Part shown: in pieces, positions 17,610 through 26,279 of the stretch
Layout of the letters: each line of letters begins with the position of its first letter
Numbering within the stretch: position 1 is the first letter of the stretch
NCBI RefSeq assembly: GCF_900129775.1
Contig: NZ_FQWV01000006.1
Coordinates: 1 to 64,000, forward strand
DNA: 64,000 nucleotides
Direction of reading: 5' to 3'
Origin: Halobaculum gomorrense
GTDB taxonomy: Archaea > Halobacteriota > Halobacteria > Halobacteriales > Haloferacaceae
Notes under the pieces: model-generated
What the model was told of the DNA's origin: nothing
The model's database searches: none
The model's input: the letters and a program-made list of their open reading frames with translations, nothing else
Translations under genes and position numbers: made by a program

Positions 17610-19651
17610 GCCTGGACAGAGACGCGGGGTTCGAGAGCGCGCGGGGGTTCGCCGACGCCTTCTATCCGCTGTTTCGGCTCCTGTTCGACGAGGAGGGTGA
17701 CTTCGTCGCCACGGTCGGTGAGAAGCTGACGCAAGCGCGGATGAACCAGCCCGTCGAGCTGTACATCTCGCGCGCGCTCGGCGTCGGCGTCCTCGTCGGG
17801 CTGCTGCTGTGGCTGATCGGGACGGTGTTGGGGTGGGGACTGTTCGCGTTCGGGATCATCCAGGCGGAGTCGATCGGCCTCGGGATCCCGGCGAGTTCCC
17901 CGGAGCAGGCGGCGCTGCTGGAGTCGCTCACCGAGCCCGCGGCCGTGCTCGTCAGCGGCGTCGTCTTCGGGGGTGTCGGCTTCGGGCTCGGCTTCGGCAC
18001 CCTGCTCGCGATCCCGTACCAGCGCGCCGACGCCCGAAAGCGTGAGATCAACATGCTCCTGGCCGACGCCGTCTCGTTCATGTACGCCCTCTCCGTGGGC
18101 GGGCTGAACCAACTGGAGATCTTCGAGGCGATGGCGCAGGCCGACGACACGTACGGGGAGGTCGCAAAAGAGTTCCAGAGCATCGTCCAAGAGACGAGCT
18201 ACTTCGGCACGGACTACCGCAACGCGGTCCGCCAGCAGTCCATCGAAACGCCCAGCGAGGAGTTCTCACAGTTCCTCACGGACATGCTGTCGATCATCAA
18301 TTCCGGCGGCGACATGGAGCGGTTCCTCTACGACAAAAAAGAAAAGCACCTCCGCACGGCGAAACAGCAGCAGGAGCTGACGCTGGAGACGCTGGAGCTG
18401 TTCGGCGAGATGTACATGACGCTGTCGCTGTTTCCCCTCCTGCTCATCATCATCCTCGTCATCATGTCGATGCTCGGGCAGGGGAAGGACTTCCTGCTGA
18501 CAGCGACCGTCTACCTCCTCACGCCGCTCATCGGCGTCGGCTTCCTGGTGCTCGTCTCCACGGTCAAGCAGGACGAGGTCGGCGACGGCTACCTCGACCC
18601 CGGCGGCATCGACGACCATTTCGCGGAGGAGCAGCGCGAGGGGCTACTCCACCTCGGACTCGTCGAGGTGTTCACCGGGAAGTACTCGATGTTCGACCGG
18701 ATCCGGTCGCGCGAGGGGACCTACAAGACCGGACAACTGCTGAAGGCGCCGCACCTGTTCTTCCGCGACAACCCCCTGTTCACGCTTGCGCTGACCGGTC
18801 CCGCCGCGCTCGTGCTGGTCGGGTTCGCGATCGCCTCCGGCGACGCGCCGCTGTCGTTCCAGGGGTTCATCGACAACCCCGTGTGGTCGACGTTCGTGTG
18901 GGTGTACGTCCCCGCCTACGTCACGCTGATTCCGCTAGTGGTCTTCTACGAGTGGCACCAGCTCCGCCGTGGCGGGATCACCGGCAAGCTCTCTGACAAC
19001 CTCCGGAAGCTGTCGTCGGCCAACGACACCGGGCAGACGCTGTTGGAGTCTATCCGAACGACCGCCGACACGTCGAGCGGAAAGCTCGCCGAGGAGTTCG
19101 AGGTGATGTACGCGAAGGTGAACTACGGGATGAGCCTCCGGGAGGCGCTCGTCGAGTTCAACAACAAGTACCACATCCCGCGGCTCGCACGGACGGTGAA
19201 GCTCATTTCCGAGGCCCAGCAGGCGTCGAGCCAGATCACCGACGTGTTGACGACGGCGGCGCAGGCCTCCGAGAATCAAGACGACATCGAGCGCGAGCGG
19301 AAGTCGCGCACCCGGATGCAGGTGGCGATCATCCTGATGACGTACCTCACGCTGCTGGCGGTGATGGCGATCCTGAAGCTCCGGTTCCTCGACGTGCTCG
19401 CGGGGCTGACCGCGCAGGCCGGCGGCGCAGAGACGGGTGGCGGTGGTGGGGGCGGGCTCGGCTCCGGCGGCTTCGCCGGCGGCGTCAACATCGACCGCCT
19501 CTCGGTGCTGTTCTTCCACGCGGTGACGATCCAGGCCGTGCTCTCGGGCATCATCGCGGGGTACATCCGCAGCGCCGACATCGTCGCTGGGATGAAGTTC
19601 GTCGTCGTACTGCTCACCGTCGCACTCGGGGTGTGGGTGGTGGTCGCGTGA
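17606..19651 (+). CDS. Membrane platform protein with two T2SF domains (PilC3-like), second set
   Basis: Partner of the ATPase encoded upstream, with ATGA overlap; 681 residues. Helices at about 55-85 and 110-135 precede a first T2SF domain (MLLADAVSFMYALSVGG...). Further helices follow (LFPLLLIIILVIMSMLG, FLLTATVYLLTPLIGVGFLVL), then a second T2SF domain (about 445-560: KLSDNLRKLSSANDTGQTLLESI) and C-terminal helices around a Gly-rich extracellular loop (GGGGGGGLGSGGFAGG). It would anchor the ATPase and the growing pilus in the membrane. The next gene starts inside its stop codon (GTGA), so translation is coupled. Confidence 0.91.
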   Translation: MSLDRDAGFESARGFADAFYPLFRLLFDEEGDFVATVGEKLTQARMNQPVELYISRALGVGVLVGLLLWLIGTVLGWGLFAFGIIQAESIGLGIPASSPEQAALLESLTEPAAVLVSGVVFGGVGFGLGFGTLLAIPYQRADARKREINMLLADAVSFMYALSVGGLNQLEIFEAMAQADDTYGEVAKEFQSIVQETSYFGTDYRNAVRQQSIETPSEEFSQFLTDMLSIINSGGDMERFLYDKKEKHLRTAKQQQELTLETLELFGEMYMTLSLFPLLLIIILVIMSMLGQGKDFLLTATVYLLTPLIGVGFLVLVSTVKQDEVGDGYLDPGGIDDHFAEEQREGLLHLGLVEVFTGKYSMFDRIRSREGTYKTGQLLKAPHLFFRDNPLFTLALTGPAALVLVGFAIASGDAPLSFQGFIDNPVWSTFVWVYVPAYVTLIPLVVFYEWHQLRRGGITGKLSDNLRKLSSANDTGQTLLESIRTTADTSSGKLAEEFEVMYAKVNYGMSLREALVEFNNKYHIPRLARTVKLISEAQQASSQITDVLTTAAQASENQDDIERERKSRTRMQVAIILMTYLTLLAVMAILKLRFLDVLAGLTAQAGGAETGGGGGGGLGSGGFAGGVNIDRLSVLFFHAVTIQAVLSGIIAGYIRSADIVAGMKFVVVLLTVALGVWVVVA

Positions 19652-20172
19652 GCGTCCGCGGGCGCGTGACGGGAACGAGGCTCGAAGGCGACCGCGGGCA
19701 GACGACGATCGATTACGCCGTCGGCGTGAGCGTGTTCCTGCTCGTCGTCGCGTTCGTGTTCGCGTTCGTCCCGTCGCTCGTCGGCCCGTTCACGAGCGAC
19801 GACACCGCCTCGGTCGTCGTCGCCGACCGCGCCGCCGACCGTCTCGCGAACGACTTGCTGGTCGACGACCCGACCGCCCCCAGCGTGTTGAACGAGACGT
19901 GCACGGCGGCGTTCTTCGACGCCGACGGCGCCGCTCCGCCGGACGGGTGCCGGTACGACACCGACGGGAGCGACCTCGTCAAGGCGCTCGGACTCGGCTC
20001 GTCGGCGCCGTCGCTCAACGTGACCGTCAGATCGGGTGAGACGATCGCGACGGTCGACGGAACGACGCTCGCAGTTGGCGCATCGCCGCCCCCCGGCGCC
20101 GAGGTATCAGTGGCCCGTCGGGCGACGCTACTGGCGGGTGAAACGTACTCGCTCGCGGTCAGGGTCTGGTAA
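19648..20172 (+). CDS. Pilin-like protein 1 of the second pilus operon
   Basis: A 174-residue protein starting at a GTG that overlaps the previous stop. After a basic N-terminus comes DRGQTTIDYAVGVSVFLLVV, the layout of a type IV pilin-like signal: charged residues, a short linker, then one hydrophobic helix. The rest is predicted extracellular and contains CTAAFFDADGAAPPDGC, a possible disulfide pair. I recall such proteins as DUF7287. Probable minor pilin or pilus-assembly factor, inferred from position and the N-terminal helix. Confidence 0.72.
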   Translation: MSVRGRVTGTRLEGDRGQTTIDYAVGVSVFLLVVAFVFAFVPSLVGPFTSDDTASVVVADRAADRLANDLLVDDPTAPSVLNETCTAAFFDADGAAPPDGCRYDTDGSDLVKALGLGSSAPSLNVTVRSGETIATVDGTTLAVGASPPPGAEVSVARRATLLAGETYSLAVRVW

Positions 20173-20174
20173 TT

Positions 20175-20756
20175 ATGAGGGCGCAAGCACACACACTGGA
20201 GGGGTTCGCGGCGGCGATCGTGGTGTTGAGCGGCGTCGTCTTCGCGCTGCAGGCGACGGCGGTGACGCCGCTGACGGCCAGCACCTCCAACCAACACATC
20301 GAGAACCAGCAGGCGGCCGTCGCGGAGGGGACGCTCGCGGCCGCGGAGGCGAACGGGACGCTCGCGCCGACGCTGTTGCACTGGAACAGTTCTGGGGAGC
20401 GGTTCATCGGCTCCGGGTCGGACGGCGTGTTCGCGAACGGAGGTCCGCCGACGCCGTTCGGCGCGACGCTGAACCGAACGTTCGGAGCCGACCGCGTCGC
20501 GTTCAACGTGGAGATCGGCTACCGCACCGCGACGGGCGAGTCGGAGTCGACACAGGTGATCCGAATGGGGTCGCCGAGCGACAACGCCGTGTTCGCCAGC
20601 CGGACGGTCGCGGTGTTCGACAACGACCCGCTCGGGGACGGCTCGGGGAACGTCTCGTCGGCCGCCGCCTCGGGGTCGTTCTACGCATCCGACGCGGATC
20701 CCGACGGTCCGCTGTTCAACGTCATGGAGGTGCGCATCGTCGTATGGCGGATCTGA
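20175..20756 (+). CDS. Pilin-like protein 2 of the second pilus operon
   Basis: A 193-residue protein starting MRAQAHTLEGFAAAIVVLSG 2 nt after the preceding stop. A short basic N-terminus followed by HTLEGF and one hydrophobic helix gives a pilin-like membrane anchor with a Glu at the position typical of type IV pilins (residue 5 after processing). The extracellular part has several N-x-S/T sites (WNSSGE, LNRTFG, GNVSSA). I recall the haloarchaeal family as DUF7288. It overlaps the next gene by 13 nt. Probably a minor pilin. Confidence 0.72.
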   Translation: MRAQAHTLEGFAAAIVVLSGVVFALQATAVTPLTASTSNQHIENQQAAVAEGTLAAAEANGTLAPTLLHWNSSGERFIGSGSDGVFANGGPPTPFGATLNRTFGADRVAFNVEIGYRTATGESESTQVIRMGSPSDNAVFASRTVAVFDNDPLGDGSGNVSSAAASGSFYASDADPDGPLFNVMEVRIVVWRI

Positions 20757-21757
20757 ACCCCGCGCCCGACGACCGCGGCGACGGGAGCGGCCGGGGCGAT
20801 CGCGGACAGCTCGTCTTGATCACGGGGCTCGCGCTGGCGGTCGTCCTGGTCGCGCTGGTGCTCGTGACGAACACCGCGATCTTCACCGACAACCTCGCGA
20901 CCCGGGACCGCGGCGTCGGCGACACCGAGGCGCTCGGCTACCGTGCGACCGTGATCGACGGTGTCGGCGGGATCGTCGAGCGCGAGAACGCCGCTGAGTA
21001 CGCCGATCGCGACGAGCTGACCGCGAACGTCACCGCCGGAGTCGTCCGGTTCGACGACGCGATCGGACGGACAGCCGCGATCCGCGCCACGAGCGCACGC
21101 GTGAACCGGTCGTCGCTCAGCTACGTCGACGGCGTCCTCGTCCGACACCGCAACGAGAGCAGCGGGTTCGTCTCGGCCGCCGAATCGGCCGACTGGACGG
21201 TCGCAACCGACGTGAATCGAACGCGGGCGTTCGCGGCGACGGTCGATCGTTCGTCGCTGGCACGAACGGAGGCTGCGACGCTCGACGACGCGTTCGCCGT
21301 CGTCGTCGAGGGGAACGCCAGCAGCGACGAGTGGACCGCGTACGTGTACGAGAACGCGACGACCGGCCACATCGCGGTCGCGGTGAGCCCCGTCGGAGCC
21401 GCGGGCGCGACGGAGGTGTGCTCCGTCGACGCCTCGAGCGCGACCGTCGGGTTCACCACCGGGACGCTCGCCGGCGAGGCGTGTGCCGGACTGGACTGGC
21501 GCGGCGGCGTCGACGACGCCTACGACCTTCGGTTCCGGAACGGAACGAGCGCCGCGGGGACGTACGATCTCACCGTCCGCGGCGGCGTCGGCGCAGTGAA
21601 CGACGCGGCGATCGCCGACGGCACCGCCAGCGACGACCCCGAGTCCCCGTACTTCGTCCCCGCGGTGTACGCCGTCGAGGCGACGATCCGCTACGAGACG
21701 AGCGAACTGGAGTACGAGACGGATATTCGGGTGGCCCCGGGTGAGTCCGATGCGTGA
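20744..21757 (+). CDS. Pilin-like protein 3 of the second pilus operon
   Basis: A 337-residue protein starting MADLNPAPDDRG; start ATG at 20744 overlaps the previous gene. The N-terminus DRGQLVLITGLALAVVLVAL is a pilin-like or signal-anchor helix (about 20-43) followed by an extracellular domain with many N-x-S/T sequons. Two cysteines (VCSVD and EACAG) could form a disulfide. I recall this family as DUF7261. It is the largest of the plus-strand pilin-like proteins, so it could be a tip or adhesive subunit; that is inference. Confidence 0.7.
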   Translation: MADLNPAPDDRGDGSGRGDRGQLVLITGLALAVVLVALVLVTNTAIFTDNLATRDRGVGDTEALGYRATVIDGVGGIVERENAAEYADRDELTANVTAGVVRFDDAIGRTAAIRATSARVNRSSLSYVDGVLVRHRNESSGFVSAAESADWTVATDVNRTRAFAATVDRSSLARTEAATLDDAFAVVVEGNASSDEWTAYVYENATTGHIAVAVSPVGAAGATEVCSVDASSATVGFTTGTLAGEACAGLDWRGGVDDAYDLRFRNGTSAAGTYDLTVRGGVGAVNDAAIADGTASDDPESPYFVPAVYAVEATIRYETSELEYETDIRVAPGESDA

Positions 21758-22256
21758 GAGCGCGCCGTGGAGGCGGTGCCGCTCCGGGAGACCGAGTTCG
21801 AATCCGAATCCCTCACGGTCGCCCCGGCGCGACCGCGGGACGACGACGGCTCTCTCGTACGTGCTTACGCTGTCGATCACCGCGCTCCTTGCGAGCGGAC
21901 TACTCGTCGCCGGCGGCGGACTCGTCGAAGACCAACGGCGCGCCACGACCCAGGACGCCATGGAGGTGGTTGGCCAACAGGTCGGTTCGCGGCTGGCCGC
22001 GGCCGACAGGCTGGTCGCTGCGGGCGCGACGGAAGTGACGGTCCGCGGGACCTTCCCCGAGACGCTCACCGGTTCGTCGTATGCGATCGAGATAGATCCG
22101 GGGTCGCCGACGACGCTGACGCTGACTGCGCGGAGCGTCGATGCCTCGGTCACCGTCTCGGTCGCGACGAACGCGACGGTCGCCGCCGGAACCGTCTCGG
22201 GCGGCGATGTCGCGATCGTGTACGCCGGCGGGGCGTTGGAGGTGCGATCGCGGTGA
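21750..22256 (+). CDS. Pilin-like protein 4 of the second pilus operon
   Basis: A 168-residue protein; I take the ATG at 21750 (MRESAPWRRCR), with a GTG three codons upstream as an alternative. After a basic N-terminal 30 residues comes DRGTTTALSYVLTLSITALL, again the charged-then-hydrophobic pilin-like pattern. The remainder alternates beta-like segments (VTVRGTFPETL, AIEIDPGSPTTLTL, VAIVYAGGALEV). I recall it as DUF7266. It overlaps its neighbours by 8 and 4 nt. Probably a pseudopilin. Confidence 0.7.
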   Translation: MRESAPWRRCRSGRPSSNPNPSRSPRRDRGTTTALSYVLTLSITALLASGLLVAGGGLVEDQRRATTQDAMEVVGQQVGSRLAAADRLVAAGATEVTVRGTFPETLTGSSYAIEIDPGSPTTLTLTARSVDASVTVSVATNATVAAGTVSGGDVAIVYAGGALEVRSR

Positions 22257-23005
22257 CCCGCGCCCAAAGCGACGCGATCGGATTCGTGCTCGTCTTCTCG
22301 ATCATCATCCTGACCGTGGGAACGGTGTACGCCACCGGGTTCGGGGCACTTCAGGATCTCCGATCCGACGAGCAGCTCGACAACATGGAGCGTGCGTTCG
22401 ACGTGCTCGCCGACAACGTCGACGAGATGGCGCACGAGGGCGCACCCAGTCGGGCAACCGAAATCAAGCTCACGGGGGGGACCCTCGCGGTCGACGGGGC
22501 GACGACCATTACGATGCGAGCGGTGAACACCTCGAATTCGGCGGATAACGCGACCGTCAGCGCGACGACCCGACCGATCTCGTACACGCACGATAGCTCG
22601 ACCGTCGCGCTGTCGTTCGGGGCCGTTCTCCGCGAGGACGGGGACGCCGCGGTGATGCGCTCGGACCCGGGGTGGGCGATCGACGACGACCACGCGTTGG
22701 TACCGCTGGTGGTGACGACACACAGCGGCGACACGACGGCGCTCGGCGGGCGCTCGACGGTGCTTGTCGCGGGAACCGTCCGGGCCAGGCGCCTCGTCAC
22801 CGACTTCGACACCGGCGCGGGGAGCCAGGCCCGCGTCAATCTCACTGTGACATCCCCGCGCGTCGAGGCGTGGAAGCGCTATCTGGAGTCAGCCGGACTG
22901 ACCGAACTAGAGGGGGACACCGACGACGGCCAGATCACCTATCAGTTCGAGGTCGACCGGCTCACCGTCACTCGAACGTCGGTCGCCGTGGAGCTCCGAC
23001 GGTAG
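22253..23005 (+). CDS. Pilin-like protein 5, last gene of the second pilus operon
   Basis: A 250-residue protein from a GTG overlapping the previous stop (GTGA). The N-terminus TRAQSDAIGFVLVFSIIIL is a pilin-like anchor. It is followed by ALQDLRSDEQLDNMERAFDVLADN, a helical stalk as in pilins, and a beta-rich extracellular domain. The C-terminal part VEAWKRYLESAG...YQFEVDRL also occurs in related form (YEAWGRFFEQRTGG) in the large protein encoded on the opposite strand at 23.0-24.7 kb, so the two belong to one family (DUF7289 by recall). Convergent with that gene, 11 bp apart. Confidence 0.73.
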   Translation: MTRAQSDAIGFVLVFSIIILTVGTVYATGFGALQDLRSDEQLDNMERAFDVLADNVDEMAHEGAPSRATEIKLTGGTLAVDGATTITMRAVNTSNSADNATVSATTRPISYTHDSSTVALSFGAVLREDGDAAVMRSDPGWAIDDDHALVPLVVTTHSGDTTALGGRSTVLVAGTVRARRLVTDFDTGAGSQARVNLTVTSPRVEAWKRYLESAGLTELEGDTDDGQITYQFEVDRLTVTRTSVAVELRR

Positions 23006-23016
23006 TCCGGACCGGA

Positions 23017-24717
23017 TCAGTCTTCCGAGACAGAGATCTCGGTCACGGAAATGTGGAGGTAGGTGATCCGCGGGACGTTCGCGTCCGCCGGGAGCGGCGT
23101 GCGCGTCGACAGCGACTGGTCGTAGTGGACGGCGCCGCCGGTCTCGATATCGACTTCGCCGGCGACGAGTCCACCGTACACGTCGGCGTGGCGTACCGAC
23201 ACGTCGTTGCTCGCCGACGGAGCGTACAACACGCCGACGAACCTGGTGGTGTCCCCCTGGCTCCCGGAGATAACGGTCCCCGTGTCATCGGTTCCGTAGA
23301 ACCAGGCGCCGGTCGATCGTTCGCCCGGCACGGAAACGTTCGAGCCGCTTGCGACCGAGATGTCGTCCCCGACGTAGAACCGGACCGTTCCGCCACCTTG
23401 CACGGTGATGCTCGCGTCGTCAAGCGAGAGGTCTTCTTCGACGGCGATCTCCACCAGCCCGTCGGCGGTGTCGACGACGAGCGTCTCTCCGTTCATGTCG
23501 ATCCCCGACAGGAAGTACTGACCGGCCGACAGCGTGACCGTCGACCCGCTATCGTTGAGACGGTCACCGGAGATCGCGGACGTGTCGTCGTTGTCGTTCG
23601 ACGAGCGGAGTTCGGAGATCCGGGTCCTGGTGAAGCTGTCGACCGGGTCGGCTGCCTCGACGCCGTCGATCTGTCGTTCGGAGACGTACGACGCACCGCC
23701 GGATGCGCTGAACCCCGTGGTCCACTCGGCCGACCCGTTGAGCTCCGCCGTCCCGCTCAGTTCGACCGCGCCGCCGGCACGAACGTTCCCTTCAACGAGG
23801 CTGTTCCCGCTCAGCTTCACCGTCCCCGCGGTGACGACGGTTCCGTTTGAGGCGGCGGTCTCGGTGTAGTTCCCGTTCGAAGAGTTGTAGCTGTCGGTGA
23901 ACGCGGGGAAGGATCCGCTGCCCTGCATGTCGAGGTCGTCGCCGGCGGCGGTCGCGGCGACGGCGCTGGAGATGGGCCTGACTTGCGGCGGCGTTCGCAG
24001 CGTGATCGTCGCGGTGCCGTTCGCGTGATCGATGGTCACGTCGCCGCCGGTCCGCTGCTCGAAGAATCGGCCCCACGCCTCGTAGTAGCGGCTCTTGACG
24101 GTGACGACGACCTCGCCGCTCTGGAGTGGATTTCGCAGATCGTCGCTCGCGTTCGGGTACACGCCGGTGGACTCGCCGGACTGACGCACGATCACGTCGC
24201 CGTCAAGGCGCTCGTCACCCGCGACCGTGACCAGCGGAAGCGTCAGCGTCGTCCCCTGGTAGTGGAACTCCGGCGGGGAGACCATCGTCGTCCCGCCCTC
24301 GCTGCTGCGCCAGACGCCGCCGCCCTGGTACGCGATCGTCGCGTCGCCGTCGCGGTACTCGACCACGCCGAGGGTCGTGTTCGTCAACACCCGTTCGACG
24401 CTCCCGTCTGTCACGTTCCGAACGGTAACGTTCAGCCACCCCCGGTCGGCGCGAACGCTGCGGACGGCGGTAGGGCTGCCCGAGAGTCGTACGCGCTGTG
24501 CGTCGCTTTCCCCGTGCGCGACGAGGCTCGCCTTCGAGTCGAACTGCGTCATCGACTGCTCGGCCGCGCCCATGGTGGCGGACTCCTGAATGCCGCCGAT
24601 GGCGTCGCCGCCGAGCGCGACGACCGCGCTCGCGCCCGCGACGGTGATCGCCAGCAGGAGCACGACGCTGATCACGTCACCCTGCGCTCGGCGGTCGTCT
24701 CCCCCCCAAGACGCCAT
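23017..24717 (-). CDS. Large pilin-like surface protein with C-terminal polymer-forming-type domain
   Basis: A 566-residue protein with a pilin-like N-terminus: GDDRRAQGDVISVVLLLAIT, then one hydrophobic helix (about 15-38). The N-terminal ectodomain (about 40-260) resembles pilin-like protein 5. The C-terminal half has stepwise repeats (GTVKLSGNSLVEGNVRAGGAVELSGTAELNG; here only described, about 300-330) and later VEIAVEEDLSLDDASITV, suggesting a beta-helical, bactofilin-like fold. It probably forms part of the same surface structure, perhaps its adhesive component. It is transcribed against the operon, so regulation is separate. Confidence 0.72.
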   Translation of the reverse strand: MASWGGDDRRAQGDVISVVLLLAITVAGASAVVALGGDAIGGIQESATMGAAEQSMTQFDSKASLVAHGESDAQRVRLSGSPTAVRSVRADRGWLNVTVRNVTDGSVERVLTNTTLGVVEYRDGDATIAYQGGGVWRSSEGGTTMVSPPEFHYQGTTLTLPLVTVAGDERLDGDVIVRQSGESTGVYPNASDDLRNPLQSGEVVVTVKSRYYEAWGRFFEQRTGGDVTIDHANGTATITLRTPPQVRPISSAVAATAAGDDLDMQGSGSFPAFTDSYNSSNGNYTETAASNGTVVTAGTVKLSGNSLVEGNVRAGGAVELSGTAELNGSAEWTTGFSASGGASYVSERQIDGVEAADPVDSFTRTRISELRSSNDNDDTSAISGDRLNDSGSTVTLSAGQYFLSGIDMNGETLVVDTADGLVEIAVEEDLSLDDASITVQGGGTVRFYVGDDISVASGSNVSVPGERSTGAWFYGTDDTGTVISGSQGDTTRFVGVLYAPSASNDVSVRHADVYGGLVAGEVDIETGGAVHYDQSLSTRTPLPADANVPRITYLHISVTEISVSED

Positions 24718-24866
24718 AAGAAGGGATCCGCAAACGACCGTAATAAGGGTTCGTCTCAGAGTATCAACATCGAGTCCGTTCGCTTCCGACCGTGAGACGG
24801 AATCGCCTCTCCGTAGCTGTCACGCGCGTCGAAAAATGCCGAATCTCGGTACGACTGAAGCCTGAA

Positions 24867-25259
24867 CTACGGTGTCGATTCCTCGGCCAGCGTCTGCGAG
24901 GTGTCGCCGTTCTCGGAGGTCCAGATGACGCGGACTGTGTCACCGGTGTATGTAAGCTTATCTGATGTATCGCCCGCAGTCACAGATGTTTGCGGGAATG
25001 CCTCGCTGTTCGTTCCATCAGTGATGTTCAGTTGGTCACCGGGAATTGAATCCCCGCCAGTGTGAGTAGCCGTCACATTTCCACTTTCGAAATCGAACTG
25101 GAAGTTCGCGCTCGGTGCCGTCTGTTGCACGCTGTTCCCCAGGCCCAGGACGAACGAGCCTATCACAGCCGCGAGGATCACCGTGATCGCCACCATCAGG
25201 ATCACGCCGATCACCGGGCTGACTGCGCGGTCGTCGTCAAAGAGTGCGTTGAAGTCCAT
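24867..25259 (-). CDS. Type IV pilin, PilA family
   Basis: Major-type archaeal pilin of 130 residues starting [18 protein letters not shown]. The class III signal DDDRA followed by [19 protein letters not shown] is nearly identical to the H-domain shared by Haloferax PilA pilins, so the prepilin peptidase should cut just before the hydrophobic stretch. The mature ectodomain is short, acidic and Thr/Asn-rich ([15 protein letters not shown]). An in-frame extension to 25,466 is rejected, because it runs through tRNA-Ala and the promoter. It lies beside the second pilus operon, which probably assembles it. Confidence 0.92.
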   Translation of the reverse strand: MDFNALFDDDRAVSPVIGVILMVAITVILAAVIGSFVLGLGNSVQQTAPSANFQFDFESGNVTATHTGGDSIPGDQLNITDGTNSEAFPQTSVTAGDTSDKLTYTGDTVRVIWTSENGDTSQTLAEESTP

Positions 25260-25350
25260 TGCTCTAATTCCACAGCCCTCCCCGAAGGGAGTCGCCCCCC
25301 GGCGGTACTGTATTGATACGATACGGCTGTTCTCCGTAATAATGGTGCCG

Positions 25351-25379
25351 CCCCTAATATTACATATGATATTGAGGGG
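25351..25379 (-). promoter_or_regulatory. A/T-rich dyad upstream of the pilin gene
   Basis: An imperfect palindrome with CCCCT/AGGGG ends and AATAT inner arms lies about 92 nt before the pilin ATG. It contains the only TATA-like sequences (AATATT, CATATG) between the pilin and tRNA-Ala. It could hold both the TATA box and an operator, with a leader of about 60 nt that includes a CTCCCTTCGGGGAG hairpin. Confidence 0.45.
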
Positions 25380-25424
25380 GCAGAGAACGAATTCTGTTCG
25401 AGACGAGTCGACGGAAAAGCGGAG

Positions 25425-25496
25425 TGGACTCGGTGGGATTTGAACCCACGGCCTTTCCCCTGCCAAGGGAACGATCTACCACTGATCTACGAGCCC
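25425..25496 (-). tRNA. tRNA-Ala (anticodon GGC)
   Basis: Read on the minus strand: acceptor GGGCTCG with CGAGTCC (one G-T pair), discriminator A; anticodon stem TTCCC/GGGAA with loop TTGGCAG (anticodon GGC); T arm GTGGG-TTCAAAT-CCCAC. Seventy-two bases, no CCA encoded. The 278-bp gap after it up to rps15 shows nothing else. Confidence 0.94.
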
Positions 25497-25774
25497 GCCT
25501 ACACTACCGAGTATCGCGGTTCGGTAGTTAAGAGCTTCGACTGCGCCCGTCCTCGCCACGGATCACCACGGTCGAGGCGCGGATGGAAAGCCATTAAGCG
25601 CGGGACCGCGTTCAACGTACTGGGAACAGCACGGCCGCAACTCTGACTCGCCCGCGGTGGGCTTGGGATTGCGGATGTGCCCCCGTCGGTTGCCCGGTCC
25701 GCGCCGGTTCGGCGCGCTCGGGAGCGACAGCCGGCGGTGGCTCGCTTCTGCGGCCGACGTTCCAACCTCAGACA

Positions 25775-26248
25775 ATGGCACGAATGCACACCCGCCGTCG
25801 AGGGTCGTCCGGTTCGGACAACCCCGCGGCAGACGAACCCCCGGAGTGGAGCGACGTGGACGCCGACGACATCGAAGCACGCGTCGTCGAACTCGCCGAA
25901 CAGGGCCATGACCCGAGCGTCATCGGCCTGAAACTGCGCGACGAAGGCGTGAAGGGCACGCCCGTTCCGAACGTGAAGCTCGCGACCGGCAAGAAGGTCA
26001 CCGAGATCCTCGAGGAGCACGACGCCGCCAACGACCTCCCCGAGGACCTCCGGAACCTGATGGCCCGCGCGGTGCGCCTGCGCGAGCACATGGAAGAGAA
26101 CCAGCAGGACGCGCAGAACAAGCGCGCGCTCCAGAACACCGAGTCGAAGATCCGTCGCCTGGTCGACTACTACCGCGGCGACGAACTCGACGAGGAGTTC
26201 ACGTACAGCTACGACGTCGCCGTCGACCTCCTCGAGGACGACAGGTAG
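25775..26248 (+). CDS. rps15: 30S ribosomal protein S15
   Basis: Small-subunit ribosomal protein uS15, 157 residues, starting with the archaeal MARMHTRRRGSSGS. The archaeal N-terminal extension (about 1-70, including WSDVDADDIEARVVELAEQGHDP) precedes the S15 core, LPEDLRNLMARAVRLREHMEENQ, which binds 16S rRNA. First gene of the conserved haloarchaeal cluster with a RecJ-like protein, Pcc1 and S3Ae. Confidence 0.96.
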   Translation: MARMHTRRRGSSGSDNPAADEPPEWSDVDADDIEARVVELAEQGHDPSVIGLKLRDEGVKGTPVPNVKLATGKKVTEILEEHDAANDLPEDLRNLMARAVRLREHMEENQQDAQNKRALQNTESKIRRLVDYYRGDELDEEFTYSYDVAVDLLEDDR

Positions 26249-26279
26249 CGACCCCGACCCACACCCACGATACCCACAG

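Noticed and set aside
25260-25466. In-frame N-terminal extension of the PilA-type pilin
   Set aside because: It would run through tRNA-Ala and the A/T-rich promoter, and would bury the class III signal peptide.
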